A stretch of DNA of 64,000 bases from Branchiostoma floridae (lineage: Eukaryota; Chordata; Leptocardii; Amphioxiformes; Branchiostomatidae), in NCBI RefSeq assembly GCF_000003815.2, contig NC_049997.1:3591657-3655656 (forward strand), read 5' to 3'. The position numbers and the translations under genes were made by a program. This document shows positions 1-10,257 of this stretch, one piece after another (within the stretch, counting starts at the first letter, position 1; the number at the start of each line of letters is the position of its first letter). The notes beneath the pieces are model-generated. The model was not told the origin of the DNA and made no database searches. It saw nothing but the letters and a program-made list of their open reading frames with translations.

Positions 1-204
1 CCACACCGACTCAAATACTCTATCGACGATGTCTGTCGCCCGCCGAATTTGGAGGCTACCGGACCTGAACCTGAATTTCTGGACTCGAATCCGGACGTCG
101 ACCTGAACCTCATCCTGAATTTCAGCCTAGGTACACAGCAGTAATATAGGGGCACCTAATGGTGACTATTAGCCTGTGTTTACACAATCTCTCGCTGGCT
201 GGGG

Positions 205-390
205 TTAGGCTAAGGTCACATTTAAAAAAAGGGGCCCGGCCGGGCAGCTATCGGGAGCAAAGCAAATAATAGAAAAGACATCAAAATACACAAAATGAGA
301 TTCAAGGGCATACTTTGTGTATTTTTCTTGGTATACAATTTTTAAAACATCCCGGCCGGGCCCCGGCTTAGAAATGTGACCCAGGCCTAA
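205..390. repeat. Short inverted-repeat element (MITE-like)
   Basis: The two ends are imperfect inverted repeats of about 40 bp. The left begins TTAGGCTAAGGTCACATTT and continues into GGGGCCCGGCCGGG; the right is its near reverse complement. An 11-bp direct repeat TGGGGTTAGGC lies at 200-210 and 392-402 and may be a target duplication. No coding potential. Positions 1-204 and 391-564 hold no gene I can recognise; around 515-560 a short GC-rich segment ending TCAGGCTA resembles one near 5320. Confidence 0.5.
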
Positions 391-564
391 ATGGGGTTAG
401 GCCGGACACAGCAAAAAAATGACAAAATAGAAAGCCCGATAAGAACGACTAAAAAACGTTTAAAAACAGCCGGAGCCTAACCTCTGCTTGGAGAGTACCT
501 CTCCCCGAGGCAATACTATAGGGCCGGCCGCTAGGAGCGCGATTTTAGTCAGGCTACTAATGGT

Positions 565-965
565 CTATACTATTGTGAGTGAGTAGTTTGACAAAAGGCC
601 ACGGGAAAGACTTGCTGGATTTTCGCGAAAATTTTGCCTTCTAGCTGTTTCTTTCCTTGCGATTTTCCTTTCTTTTCCCTTCGCAAACACCCTGCATTTT
701 CTTCGAAAATGTAATGCCTTTCTAGTTTCCGTTATTATTTTGCCAACAGTGTTCATGATTCCCAAATTGACACAAAAACACTTGAAAATATAATCGTTGT
801 ATTTAAAAAAAAACATGTCAGTGATAATCTTACCTTGCACAACTAATAAAGAAAAGACTGCTGCATGGAGTGAGTCGGAAACAAAACTGCAGTGGAACAC
901 CCCCTCCCCACATTTACGTCTTCGAAATTGCCCAAACCAATCTGCGTAAGCAACTACGTTTATAC
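565..965 (-). other. Orphan ZNF first intron (type B paralog)
   Basis: Read on the minus strand this stretch aligns by eye with the first intron of ZNF-8 (about 49,870-50,050). Shared blocks include the G-rich box (895-904, CCCCCTCCCC on plus), CTCACTCCATGCAG, GTTGTGCAAGGTAAGAT and GGGAATCATGAACACTGTTGGC. The coding exon that should follow is not found between here and position 1, so it lies beyond the window or is lost. The open frame at 565-900 is intronic and not a gene. Confidence 0.6.
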
Positions 966-1155
966 CCTACCTGCTTTCTAGCCAAAACATCAGTCGGGAC
1001 GTGGGGTAATTGTTTCTTCTTTAGATGCCCTGCAAGCCCAGTTTGTGAGTTAAGAAGGTAACGGTACCATTTCGCACAAAAATGGCTGACAGAAAATAGA
1101 CATGAATCTGGGCCAAAGGTAATTCAGGGTCAGAAGCACCGATTACCCGAATAGT
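966..1155 (-). promoter_or_regulatory. ZNF-family promoter/exon-1 module, type B, orphan
   Basis: Minus-strand copy of the recurring upstream block. It contains the TAATCGG box (1140-1150), a diverged DR1-like site (ACCTTTGGCC, one change), an AAAATGGCTGACAG YY1-like core at about 1079-1092, and a splice donor AGCAG|GTAGGG with the exon ending at 971. Closest to the modules of ZNF-8 and of the right-hand orphan. Exon 1 is inferred from conservation and the donor; no transcript evidence. Confidence 0.6.
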
Positions 1156-1308
1156 ATCAGTATATAGAGCTGACACAGTATTGGAGTTCTACATTTTCAC
1201 CTACTATATCTACGTATTCAGAATGCAGAATGCTTTCATACCGGTGCCGATATTTCTTTCTTTTTGAATTGTATGGGCTTTCTTCAGTTCAATTCAGTTC
1301 AGTTCAGG

Positions 1309-3038
1309 TCATCCTTCCGGTGACACAATAAAGTTCCTCCAGGCTGCTCTGTCCCGCATGACAGACAGGAGGTCTCCGTCTTGGAGGCCAACATCCTCCT
1401 CAATCACCCTCTTAAGAGTCAGGGATGGTCGGCCACGTCTTCTCTTGTCGTCAGGCCGCCAGAGCAGAACCCTTCCGGCCATCTCGTCGTGGCGCATTAC
1501 ATGACCGGCAAGGGCCAGGCGTCGGTCGCGGATGACTCTGGTAATCTGTGGCAGGCCATTGTAGAGTTGTGTGTTGGTGGTATGACTCTTCCAGTCAACA
1601 TTCAATGTGGCACGAAGGAGCCGGGTATAGTTCCCGTCAAGTTTCTTGCAAACGTTTTGGTTAAGGACCATGAATCTGAACCGTAGAGCAGAATGGAGTC
1701 AACACTTGATCTGAAGACTTTGATCTTGGTGGCATTTTGAATTGGAGCCTTCCACACCTTTCTGAGGGAGTGGGATGCTCCCCATGCTAGCCCGATTCGG
1801 TGACTGACATCGTAGGCTGTATTGGAGAAGCTGCCAAGATACTTGAAGTCGCTGACTTGCTCTATAACAGTTCCATCTCTTGCTTTTAAGACCTGGGGGT
1901 CAACAGGAGGGTTGATGTGCATGACCATGGTCTTAGACGCATTTAGGATTAGACCAATCTCCTGGGTTGCAGACTCTACACGGTGCAGAAAGTCTTGCGC
2001 GGCACGGATTGTGTCTTCAAGCAGGCAGATATCGTCCGCAAAGTCTAAGTCTGGCAAAACAACTGCTGGGTGTCGGGAGCTCTGTCTTCTCCTCAGAGTA
2101 AGGCCGTCGTTGGTATTGACAGCCTTGCACAGTGCATAATCCAATGCAACGATGAAGAGAAATGGAGCCAGGGGCTCACCCTGCAGGACACCAGTATTGA
2201 TGTTGAAGGTGTCAGTTTCACCTTCAGGGGTGAGGACTGTAGCGATGGTGTCGGCGTACATTACCCTGATGGCGTCGACTATAGGCGCGGGCACACCATA
2301 AGCCGCAAGGATCTTGAACATTGTGATACGGTTAATCGAATCAAACGCCTTTTTGAAGTCGATGAAAACGAGCACTGCCTCTTTTTGATGGTTCTGTACC
2401 TCCTCGACAATTCGGCGTAGAGCCAGGATTTGGGCTGACGTTGATCGTGACGGACGAAAGCCGTTCTGGTTGGGGCGTAGGAGCTTGTCAACGACTGGCC
2501 TAATTCTGTTGAGCAGAAGTCGGTTGTACACTTTTGCAACTATCTGGGTGAGGGATATGCCCCTACAGTTGTCGGGCAGGGTAAGGTTACCCTTCTTTGG
2601 GACTGGAACTATACCCGACAATCCCCACTCATCAGGTCTGTTTCCAGAGAGAGTTTGGTTGCAAAACTTGGTAAGGAACTGCCTAGTCTTGGGAAGTCGC
2701 CACAATTCCAACGGCAGCCCATCCAGACCCGGGGCTTTTCCGGCTTTCATTTGTTTCAGAGCTAAGTCAACTTCACCCTGAGTGAAGGGATCACAGCTAA
2801 TGTTGTAGTTAGTATCAAACACTGGGGTGATCGAAACTCCAGTGGAGCTGGACTGAGGGACGTCATTATTAAGGAGCTTGGAGAAGCGATTTTTCCAGGC
2901 GTTGAGTCTGTCTTCTCCCTGGATGAAGATCACACCAGATCTTTTGCCAGACAGCTCGTGCACTAGCTTCCATGCTCTTAGATGCTCTGGGGCTAAGCTT
3001 GCTTCGAAAGTCCGTGGTTGTGAGGTCACGATTTCCAA
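1309..3038 (-). pseudogene. LINE reverse transcriptase, frameshifted
   Basis: Reverse transcriptase of the inverted LINE. The main frame (3038 to 1602) shows the RT core in order: NCRGISLTQIVAKVYNRLL, QNGFRPSRSTS, FIDFKKAFDS, GVLQGEPLAPFLF, the catalytic FADD (LPDLDFADDICLL) and FKYLGSF. The C-terminal part continues in a second frame (1671 to 1309) with RRLALAGHVMR and a basic RRRGRPS stretch, so a one-base shift occurred near 1640-1665 within AAGAAACTT. No complete N terminus: the frame starts at the inversion junction. In the intact element it would copy LINE RNA at the nicked target; this copy is dead. Confidence 0.8.
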
Positions 3039-3592
3039 GATGGCTATTTCTGGATAGCTCCCAGCAATGAGGATTTGGATCTATTTCAATCCTCAATTGG
3101 GGAGGATCCTGACAGCCCCGAACATTACTATTGTAATGCTTAGATAGGGTTTAAAGTTCTCCTAAGTTCATTTTTATGTTTGTTCACTAGATAGCCTGTT
3201 ATCTCTGTCATTTTGTTTACAATCATACCCCCCCCCCCCCACCTCACTGCCATCTCAGTCTGCAGTGATTTCAATCTTTATATTTTGTGTTAACAAGCAT
3301 TTTACTCAGTTCTTTGATTCTCTGTGAGTGACCTCGAACCTCAAACCACGGATTGCCCTTCAGCAAGGCAAAGTGAAAGGAGCTGCCCAACCTAGGGTCA
3401 CAGGCGAAACCTCGGGTCGCAGCGAGGTGTATTGTGCAGTGTCGGCGGAGGATCCGGAGCTGGAACTACTACTGTACCTCTAATTCGGTCTTCGGCCAGG
3501 GTCCCCTAGCTCAGTCAGTGAGCTACTGCGGTGTGATAGACGCGGCGAGTCACCACACTATAGTTTAAGTACTACAGCCACTTGAAAACACT

Positions 3593-4768
3593 ATGAAGTT
3601 CCTACACAGCACGGCTGTTAAAGCCAAAGACAGGCACGTTTGCCTCATGACCAACCTGCCCCCCTATAGGCCAGGCAACGATAAGACTTCTACTGCTAAC
3701 ATTGAGAGTTCAAGTTCGGATACTCGACCAAAGAACGGTCTTTCGACACCCAACAACACGTTCATTATGTCAACATTGAACTGTAGAACTCTTGCTCATA
3801 AGTCTCCTAAAGCTGAACTTAACAAGCTCATGCCAGATGTCAAGGTTTTAGCTGTGTGCATTCAAGAGCATCGTGTCATGCACAAGAGAGAAGATCCGGA
3901 CATCATTGCCCATGATCTTGGCACCAATACACACTTCACTGCATCAGCACTAAAGAACGCGGCAAACGCGACGATTGGCGGAGTTGGTATTGCTGTGTGT
4001 TCTTCCCTGCTACCTCTAGTTGCATCTGTTGAGAAGATATCAGATCGCATAGTAGTAATGATTATCAGGGGCAACCCAAAAACTATTCTGGTGTCCTGCC
4101 ACTCCCCACACAGTGACAGGACGGAGTGCGAGGTGGAAGAGTTTTACTCTACCCTGAATTCTTGTGTTCAGTCCACACCCCTCCATGCCATGTTACTTGT
4201 TGGTGGGGATTTTAACGCCAGGATAAATGGCAAATTTTCGTTCCATCAAACACCAAATCGTAATGGAGGCTACCTATTAGACTTTGTAAATCAAAACAAC
4301 CTCATTGTGGGCAACATCTCATTCCAAAAACCAAAGAATAGGCTGTGGACATGGAGATCTCCAAATAGCGACCTAGCCCAGATTGACTTCTGCCTCTTCA
4401 GAAAGCGGTGGAGGAACAACATTAAGGACTGCCAAGCTTTCAACTCCTCCAATCCCATTGGCTCGGATCACAGAATGGTCTCCACCAAGGTCCGTCTTAG
4501 TGTCCGTAGGCCCAAAACCACGTCACGCACTAAGTTGTATTGGCGAGCTTTAAGAGAAGACCAGGAGCTTGCAAGCACTATTGATGGTGATATTGCCCAA
4601 ACATATGCTACTCTACCAGATCAGCAGAAATCCTACTCTTCTTTTGTAGAAATCTGTAACAAAGTAGGCAGCAAGAGGCTTCCACCACGTGACCCTGATC
4701 CAGTAGATGACATTCAAGTGTCGATTGCACGGCGGGCTACCCTTCGTTCGTCCACTAAAGATGTTTAA
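3593..4768 (+). pseudogene. LINE apurinic-type endonuclease domain, inverted part
   Basis: 391-residue frame with an exonuclease-endonuclease-phosphatase fold. Visible landmarks are STLNCRTL near residue 65, IQEHRV (catalytic Glu), GGDFNARI (GDFN), TWRSP followed by QIDFCLF, and SDHRMV (catalytic Asp-His). It would nick target DNA to prime reverse transcription. The start is the first ATG after about 450 bp of probable 5'UTR (from the inversion junction near 3100). It ends at a TAA at 4766-4768 instead of continuing into the RT, because the element was cut and inverted here. Residues 330-391 are the linker towards the RT. Confidence 0.8.
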
Positions 4769-4866
4769 ACTGCCCAGACCCAGCTTTAAAAGACTTACGA
4801 TAGATGCGAAGAAGACAGAATCATCAAGACACTCCGGACTTTCGAAGCAGACTTTCGGGCTTTCTT

Positions 4867-5755
4867 AATCATAAGAAATGATCTGATTCGAAGCTCATTG
4901 CCTTCACAGTTGCGTTTCCGTTGCCATTTGTTTGTGAGCTGGTGGTTGTATTTCTTGGCAGCATACCTCGATCCGTGGGTGCATATTAAAGATATTTGGC
5001 ATGCAAATAGAAAGGCTTCCATAATGGAGTGTGTATTCTAGTGATGGATTGACAAAAGAGATCCTGTATGACTTATGTCTCATCATACTGGCAGTTTGGC
5101 ACATTGCGACATATAGTTTACCACCATAGCAAAGCTTATTTAAATGATTTGGTGCTCTCATGTATCCACATCAGTTACTGACCAAACTGATTCCAATTAC
5201 ATTTCATGCAAGTGTCAGGCGTTTTCTTGGCTTCGTAGTAGTTTGTTTAGTCTGTGTAACGGAAACTCCGCTATCCGGAGCTTGTAGCCTGTACGACGGG
5301 CCTGAGAAGCGCGATTAAATCAGGCTATAGTTTGTTCTGGATCACGAACAATCTCTCCACAGTATGTTTCCTCATTTTCTAACCTAACTGGCTTTATGTG
5401 CTGCCCTGATGCTGCAATCACTGTACCACAAATTAGATCTCTGTCCGAAATCTGGCGCACTGTGTAAACCTTTCATAAGTCAGGGCCGGTCACGCTGTAC
5501 ATAATAACAATGTGTGCCCCTGCACGGTTTCTGTTGAACATTCTGTTGATTCCATGTCTGACGTGCCTTGAGATCACGCATATTTTGGTGCGGTAAACAC
5601 AGTATTAACAAACCAACGATACTTCTAAGAACGCTTTTTTGGCTGTCGTAATTTTTTGCTTTAAATGTCGACATTTTCCAAAAGCAATCACGTAGATTTC
5701 CTTGCAAATGGACCCAGTCTGACGTTATTTCCGCTTGTTTTGACTTATGACAGTC
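4867..5755 (-). other. Flank shared with other ZNF loci, with small TE fragment
   Basis: No gene. The minus strand from about 5480 to 4867 aligns with 62,150-62,660 and 48,840-49,450, including CCAGAACAAA and TCAGATCATTTCTT. It is therefore the far-upstream flank of the orphan type-B promoter, continuing across the LINE at 1285-4856. About 110 bp (5220-5328), starting TATAGCCTGATTTAATCGCG on minus, are absent from the paralogous flanks and look like a short insertion. 5480-5755 is the 3' flank of ZNF-1 with no recognised features. Confidence 0.5.
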
Positions 5756-7225
5756 TCAAGGGTGTTTGAATCTCATATGACGATTGAGTTTTCCTTTTTC
5801 CTTTGCTTTGTAGTCACACTCTTGACAACTGTATGGTCTCTCACCGGTGTGACGCCTCCTGTGTCTAGTAAGGTCAGGATTGTAAGCTGTTCTGTAGTCA
5901 CATTCCTCACATTTGTAGGGTTTCACACCAGCGTGGCACATCATGTGTTTCTCAAAGTGTGACTTCTTGTAGGTCTGGTAGTCACAGATTTCACATCTGT
6001 AAGGTTTTGCGTCCGAGTGTGTTTTCATATGCTCGACTAGATATCTTTTATGTGACGTCTTGTAGTTGCAGTGATTACATTTGAACGGTTTCTCGTCAGT
6101 GTGTGTTCTCATGTGTCGGACAAGCCGGTACTTATGACAAGCCCTGTAACCACATTCCCCGCACATGAAAGGCTTTTCTTCTTTGTGACGTTTCCTATGC
6201 TGGGAGAGCCTGTGTGCCGTTGATGTTTTAAATCCACACACGTCACACACGTAGCACTTAGGATCTATTTGTGAGTCACTTGCAGGAAGGAGTGACGAGA
6301 TGTTCTCAAAATCCTTGTCTGGAGTCGGGCCGCAAGGAGGAAAAGGTGTTTCCTCACTACTATCTTGTCTACAATGCTTATGTTCATGTCCGCTGTTGAT
6401 GAAACCAGTCTCTCTAGCTCTGTCATCAGCATAGTTTTCAGTTTGATCCGGGTTTGAAGATTGAGATATCCGCCCAATTTGATCATCCTCGGACACATGG
6501 CATTCACTTTTAATATGTATGTCACCGTGGTCTGGAGACAGATGACAAGAAGCGAGGAGTGTTTCCTCTGTCCAAGACGTATTTAGCCGATTATGTGTAC
6601 GCAGCACCTGCGTACTGCAGGTAGGAGTGTTGATGTTGAGCTCGTCATGAAAAGGTCCAACTGTATCATCCTCAATCGGCATGACAACGTCTTTTTCTCC
6701 ACTGTAAGAGTCTGCTGTGGTATTCATTTGTGCCAGGAGGGTTTCTGAAGGAAGTGTTGGTGAACCTGGAGTTCCGCAAGGTTCATATTGTTCGGAAACA
6801 GACAGTTGTATTTGGTCTAACTCCAGCTCGAGCTCCTTTGTATGCATGAGCATTTCACTGTCTGTAACGTTATCGCTTTCCTTCCTTATCACCATGTCCA
6901 GTCCAGAAATTTGCTGTGAAGCATCAGGGCTTGAAGTCTCTGCAGTCATAGCGTTCTCTTGCATGGTGGCTGTCTCCTGGTCTTGGACGAGTATGGTCGT
7001 TTCGTCTGGAGAACTGAAACCTGGCTTCCTTTCCAAAAGACGATATTCCTCCAACATCACGTCCCTTAGGATACTGACCAGCCTGTCCTTGATGCTGTTC
7101 TTTCTGTCTAGGTCTTGAATCCTTCTGTTGAATTCAAACATCAGCTCCTCCATGTTCAGTCTAGGGAGGACTGCTATAGTCACCACGCGCGAGAGGCCAC
7201 AGATGAATGCCTGCTGTATGGACAT
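5756..7225 (-). CDS. ZNF-1: C2H2 zinc-finger protein, six fingers
   Basis: 489-residue putative DNA-binding nuclear regulator. Residues 1-65 are the cluster-specific N-terminal domain ([19 protein letters not shown], then EELMFEFNRR and [16 protein letters not shown]). Residues 70-320 are an acidic Ser/Thr/Pro linker with ψKxE motifs (VIRKESD). Six complete C2H2 fingers follow from about residue 325 (YVCDVCGF) to the C terminus, with TDEKPF/TGERPY linkers. I chose the ATG at 7225 because a 3' splice site (CCTTCAG) ends one base before it; an in-frame ATG 15 bases upstream would be intronic. Closest paralog is ZNF-4, on the opposite strand. The finger count equals the family's fullest ordinary form. 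Function is inferred from domains only. Confidence 0.85.
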   Translation of the reverse strand: MSIQQAFICGLSRVVTIAVLPRLNMEELMFEFNRRIQDLDRKNSIKDRLVSILRDVMLEEYRLLERKPGFSSPDETTILVQDQETATMQENAMTAETSSPDASQQISGLDMVIRKESDNVTDSEMLMHTKELELELDQIQLSVSEQYEPCGTPGSPTLPSETLLAQMNTTADSYSGEKDVVMPIEDDTVGPFHDELNINTPTCSTQVLRTHNRLNTSWTEETLLASCHLSPDHGDIHIKSECHVSEDDQIGRISQSSNPDQTENYADDRARETGFINSGHEHKHCRQDSSEETPFPPCGPTPDKDFENISSLLPASDSQIDPKCYVCDVCGFKTSTAHRLSQHRKRHKEEKPFMCGECGYRACHKYRLVRHMRTHTDEKPFKCNHCNYKTSHKRYLVEHMKTHSDAKPYRCEICDYQTYKKSHFEKHMMCHAGVKPYKCEECDYRTAYNPDLTRHRRRHTGERPYSCQECDYKAKEKGKLNRHMRFKHP

Positions 7226-7784
7226 GCTGAAGGAAAACATTGATATAAGAAATACGCGTTATGAAATGGTCATTATTTTCTGAAAGGATTGAAGCCAAAT
7301 ACCTTGACGGAATTTACAATGCTATTCTTCTGTTTAAAGGTCAAATGCGCCGTACACACATACATGTACCTCAACTGGTTTATATTAATCGAAATATAAT
7401 GATTTTTACAGTATGTAAACAAATCATCAAGTCAGGAATAGTACATCTAACCAAGGAGCATTTTATATCAGGAGCTTTTTTATTAGCGGGGCGAAACAAA
7501 GGCACACAGCGGGCGGGTAATTCGTACTCCCTCCATCTGATATAAAAGCTCCTTGATCTAACATAAACATTTTCTATGCGTCTAAAAATTACAAAGTTAT
7601 TCTCCGAAATAGTTTACGTAAAATGAGCTCTGCGCGAGGAACAAAACTGAGTTCTGTTTCGATTTGCTTGCCCCCCTCCCCACATCGATCAACTCCCATA
7701 AACAGACTTCATTTACGCGATCTATTCCAAAAGGTACCGGTACTGAATTTTTAAGTCTAGAGTAAAGCGTGATAAGGTTCAACT

Positions 7785-7942
7785 TCCTACCTGGTTTATA
7801 CCCACGCCGTATGAGGGAAGATGGGTAAAAGAATTTCTCTCTTTGAAGTCAATTCGCCTTGCACCTCGAACAAAATGGCCCCGTTCAGAAATGGTGCGCA
7901 GGTCAAAGGTCATCAAGGGTTATGCCTACTGATTACCCAACT
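7785..7942 (-). promoter_or_regulatory. Promoter/exon-1 module of ZNF-1
   Basis: Minus-strand module with TTGGGTAATCAGT (about 7930-7942), a perfect DR1 AGGTCAAAGGTCA on plus at 7900-7912, GGCCATTTTGTTCGA, and a donor AACCAG|GTAGGA with exon 1 ending at 7791. The intron to the ZNF-1 coding exon would be about 560 bp and contains the G-rich box (about 7672-7685 on plus as CCCCCCTCCCCAC). A short direct copy of AAGGAGCTTTTAT-type sequence flanks 7456-7556, possibly a small insertion. Confidence 0.65.
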
Positions 7943-8289
7943 GATAATGCTATCAAGGTAGACATCGGTCACGGAAAAGATATTGATAACAGAATGAAGG
8001 GACTCAAAAACAAGTTCGACGGTACTGACACGCGTATATTACAGGTTTTGCCGAACAAATTCTGGAAGCAGCATCCTACAAATATGAACGAGTACGACAA
8101 TATTGCAGCTATATATATAGCTAATCAACAAGCATTTATCGGGAAGCGTAAGACTCTCAGTATTTCGCTTCAACGTTCAAGAAGAAAGGAGTTCTAGAAA
8201 GCGATCTTATACTGTGGATGTCAACACAATGACATACACATGCTGCTCTATACCCGGACTGTCTTAGATAGAACAACTTTTACATGATA

Positions 8290-8840
8290 GAAACACGTTT
8301 GATATAGCTTGATTCTTCATAAGATATTCACACAGGAGTAGGTAGAAATCTTCAACTTAAGTATATAAAACCAAAAAGACACAATGTATATAGCATTATT
8401 AGAAATGAATACCAGAATACATGCCGTGTAAAGTATTGTATAGAACATAAGAATTATTCCTTGTTCCGAGAAATTGTACAACTTCATTTTCATTTCACTG
8501 AGGAAGGAAGGTGGATGCCTTTCGAAACGTCTATTAAAATTTTTCAAGTATCCAGAAGTAAAGAGTGATTCTCCTTCAATTTTATTGTTTACATGTTTTG
8601 CATGCTTTACCTTTCTGTAAGTATATACACAGACGAAAATTTGTAGTAAATCATTGGAATTAGAATACAAGCTATCAAAATACTGTAGCCCAGCAACTAC
8701 GAACGTTTGAATCATGAGAAATTGTCAAATTAGCATTTGTCAAGGCAGCACCTTACAGCAGTGCAAGGTCACTGCGCTGGTAAACTCAGGCTAAAGGAAA
8801 CAGAAACAGGTAAAAGAGATAAATGAATAAATAAACAAGA
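8290..8840 (-). other. Distal 3' flank of ZNF-2
   Basis: Minus strand matches the downstream flank of ZNF-8 (51,890-52,130): GCCTGAGTTTACCAGCGCAG, CATGATTCAAACGTTCG, AGTTGCTGGGCT and TACTTACAGAAAGGTAAA. It was separated from the rest of the ZNF-2 3' region by the element at 8841-10109. The open frame at 8317-8715 is AT-rich noncoding DNA. Confidence 0.5.
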
Positions 8841-10109
8841 ACATACCTTTGCCAAATAAACCAGGTTTGTTATTTAGAATGATGTCTGTAGACATAAATG
8901 TGCTACTCATTACATTTTATTTCATATGCCTGGAGTTGGTTCATAACATTTCCCCATTGCTTATACAAATTAGATCCCTATTTACATAATGATATTAAAT
9001 TATATCAAGCATCACTTATAAGCTATCAGCATACCAAAAATCATGATATGTTCCTTTCAACCCTTCTTGACTTATTCTCTTTGAAAGTAGTAAACTGAAC
9101 CGGCTCCTGTAGTTCAAGAAAAGACGTTAGCGGACCCAAACATACACCTCTTGCTCTCTGCCACCTAGTCATTAATTTTCATAACAAGTATCTCATTATA
9201 TAAGTTTTTACTTAGGCTATCTACATACCAAAAATCATGACGATCCGTCAACACGTTCATATTTTGCCATTAATTATGCAAATGAGATCATCATCTGCAT
9301 AATTAATATGTGTTGATATTTCTTTCTTTCTCAGCTACAAATGTGACAAGTTTGAAAGTTCATAAAGGAATGCAGTGTATTTACAAACTTTCCTCATTAA
9401 TTATGCAAATTAGCTGTCGATTTGCATAATTAGAATTCCATCATGTAAGTCTTCTCTGTGGCTATCTACATACCGAAAATCATGACGATCCGTCAACACA
9501 TTCATATTTTCTCATTAAATATGCAAATGTGGCCGTCAGATGCATAATTAATATGCATTGATATTTCTCTCTTTCTCATCTACATATGTGACAAGTTTGA
9601 AAGTCCTATCATAAAATACAGTGGATTTATAAACTTTCCTCATTAATTATGCAAATTAGTTGCTAATTTGCATAATTAGTATTCCATTATGTACATTGTT
9701 CCTTGGGCTATCTACATACCAAAAATCATGACGATCCATCAACACGTTCTCGAGTTATTCTCGTCCAAAGTTTGAAAGGGAATCGGCGACTGCAGTTCCA
9801 AACACGCCGCTAGGGGGTCCAAACTTACAGCACTTACTCTCTGCCCCAAGAGCTATCTACCACTTAAAAATGATAACCACAGCATGTCCAGAACACGAGA
9901 TATCAAAAATTGAGCTTCTGCTGCAGTACCTTAGCAAGCCGTTAGGGGGCCCATTATCGAACTTGACCTTCGTTTTCCCGACCCCTACCCACCTACCAAA
10001 TATTATCGGGATCCATCCAAGGGTTTTTGAGTTATGCTGTTAACACACACACACACAGACAGACTCACAAGCCCAAAACATAACCTTAGCCATTCTGGCA
10101 AAGGTTATA
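8841..10109. mobile_element. Non-autonomous TIR element with internal tandem repeats
   Basis: Termini ACATACCTTTGCCA (left) and TGGCAAAGGTTATA (right) are near reverse complements. The right end also folds as a hairpin (AACCTTAGCCA / TGGCAAAGGTT, one mismatch) next to an (AC)n run. The insertion splits the ZNF-2 3' region, whose two halves match continuous sequence after ZNF-8. Inside are repeated AT-rich units with TTATGCAAAT octamer-like words. No ORF, no clear TSD. Could be a MITE or a Helentron-like derivative; family not determined. Confidence 0.5.
9215..9770. repeat. 245-bp tandem repeat, two full units plus partial third
   Basis: Units start GGCTATCTACATACC at 9215, 9460 and 9706 (periods 245 and 246). 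Each contains AAAATCATGACGATCC, CATTAATTATGCAAAT and GTGACAAGTTTGAAAGT. The third unit is truncated after about 65 bp. Confidence 0.75.
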
Positions 10110-10257
10110 AGCTAACAGATAAATGTTTGCTACAGAAACATTTATCAAGTTTTATATTTGGTTTCTAGGTATCTAATTAGATCTAAAACGTAAAAAGGAG
10201 TCTCTACGATAGATATCTATTGTGTTATTTCTGGTTGGTAATTAACTGACAGTAGCT

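Larger units (their letters stand above)
1285..4856. mobile_element. Non-LTR retrotransposon with twin-primed 5' inversion
   Basis: One LINE insertion bounded by a 10-bp target-site duplication GGGCTTTCTT (1275-1284 and 4857-4866). Next to the left TSD is a pentamer tail (TTCAG repeats on plus, about 1281-1305), the 3' end of the element. The reverse transcriptase lies on minus (1309-3038) while the endonuclease lies on plus (3593-4768), their 5' sides facing each other. This is the geometry expected of twin priming during target-primed reverse transcription. Host sequence resumes exactly across the TSDs and matches the upstream flank of ZNF-8 (about 49,440-49,500). A C12-C13 tract sits at about 3228-3240. 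Clade uncertain (RTE/Daphne-like C terminus). Confidence 0.8.

Noticed and set aside
7215-7240. Upstream ATGs five to eleven codons before the ZNF starts
   Set aside because: They lie before the conserved CCTTCAG acceptor and encode unconserved intron-derived residues (MFSFS, MLSFS).
8317-8715. 132-codon minus-strand frame
   Set aside because: Lies in the conserved 3' flank of ZNF-2; the homologous flanks of other ZNF genes do not keep the frame.
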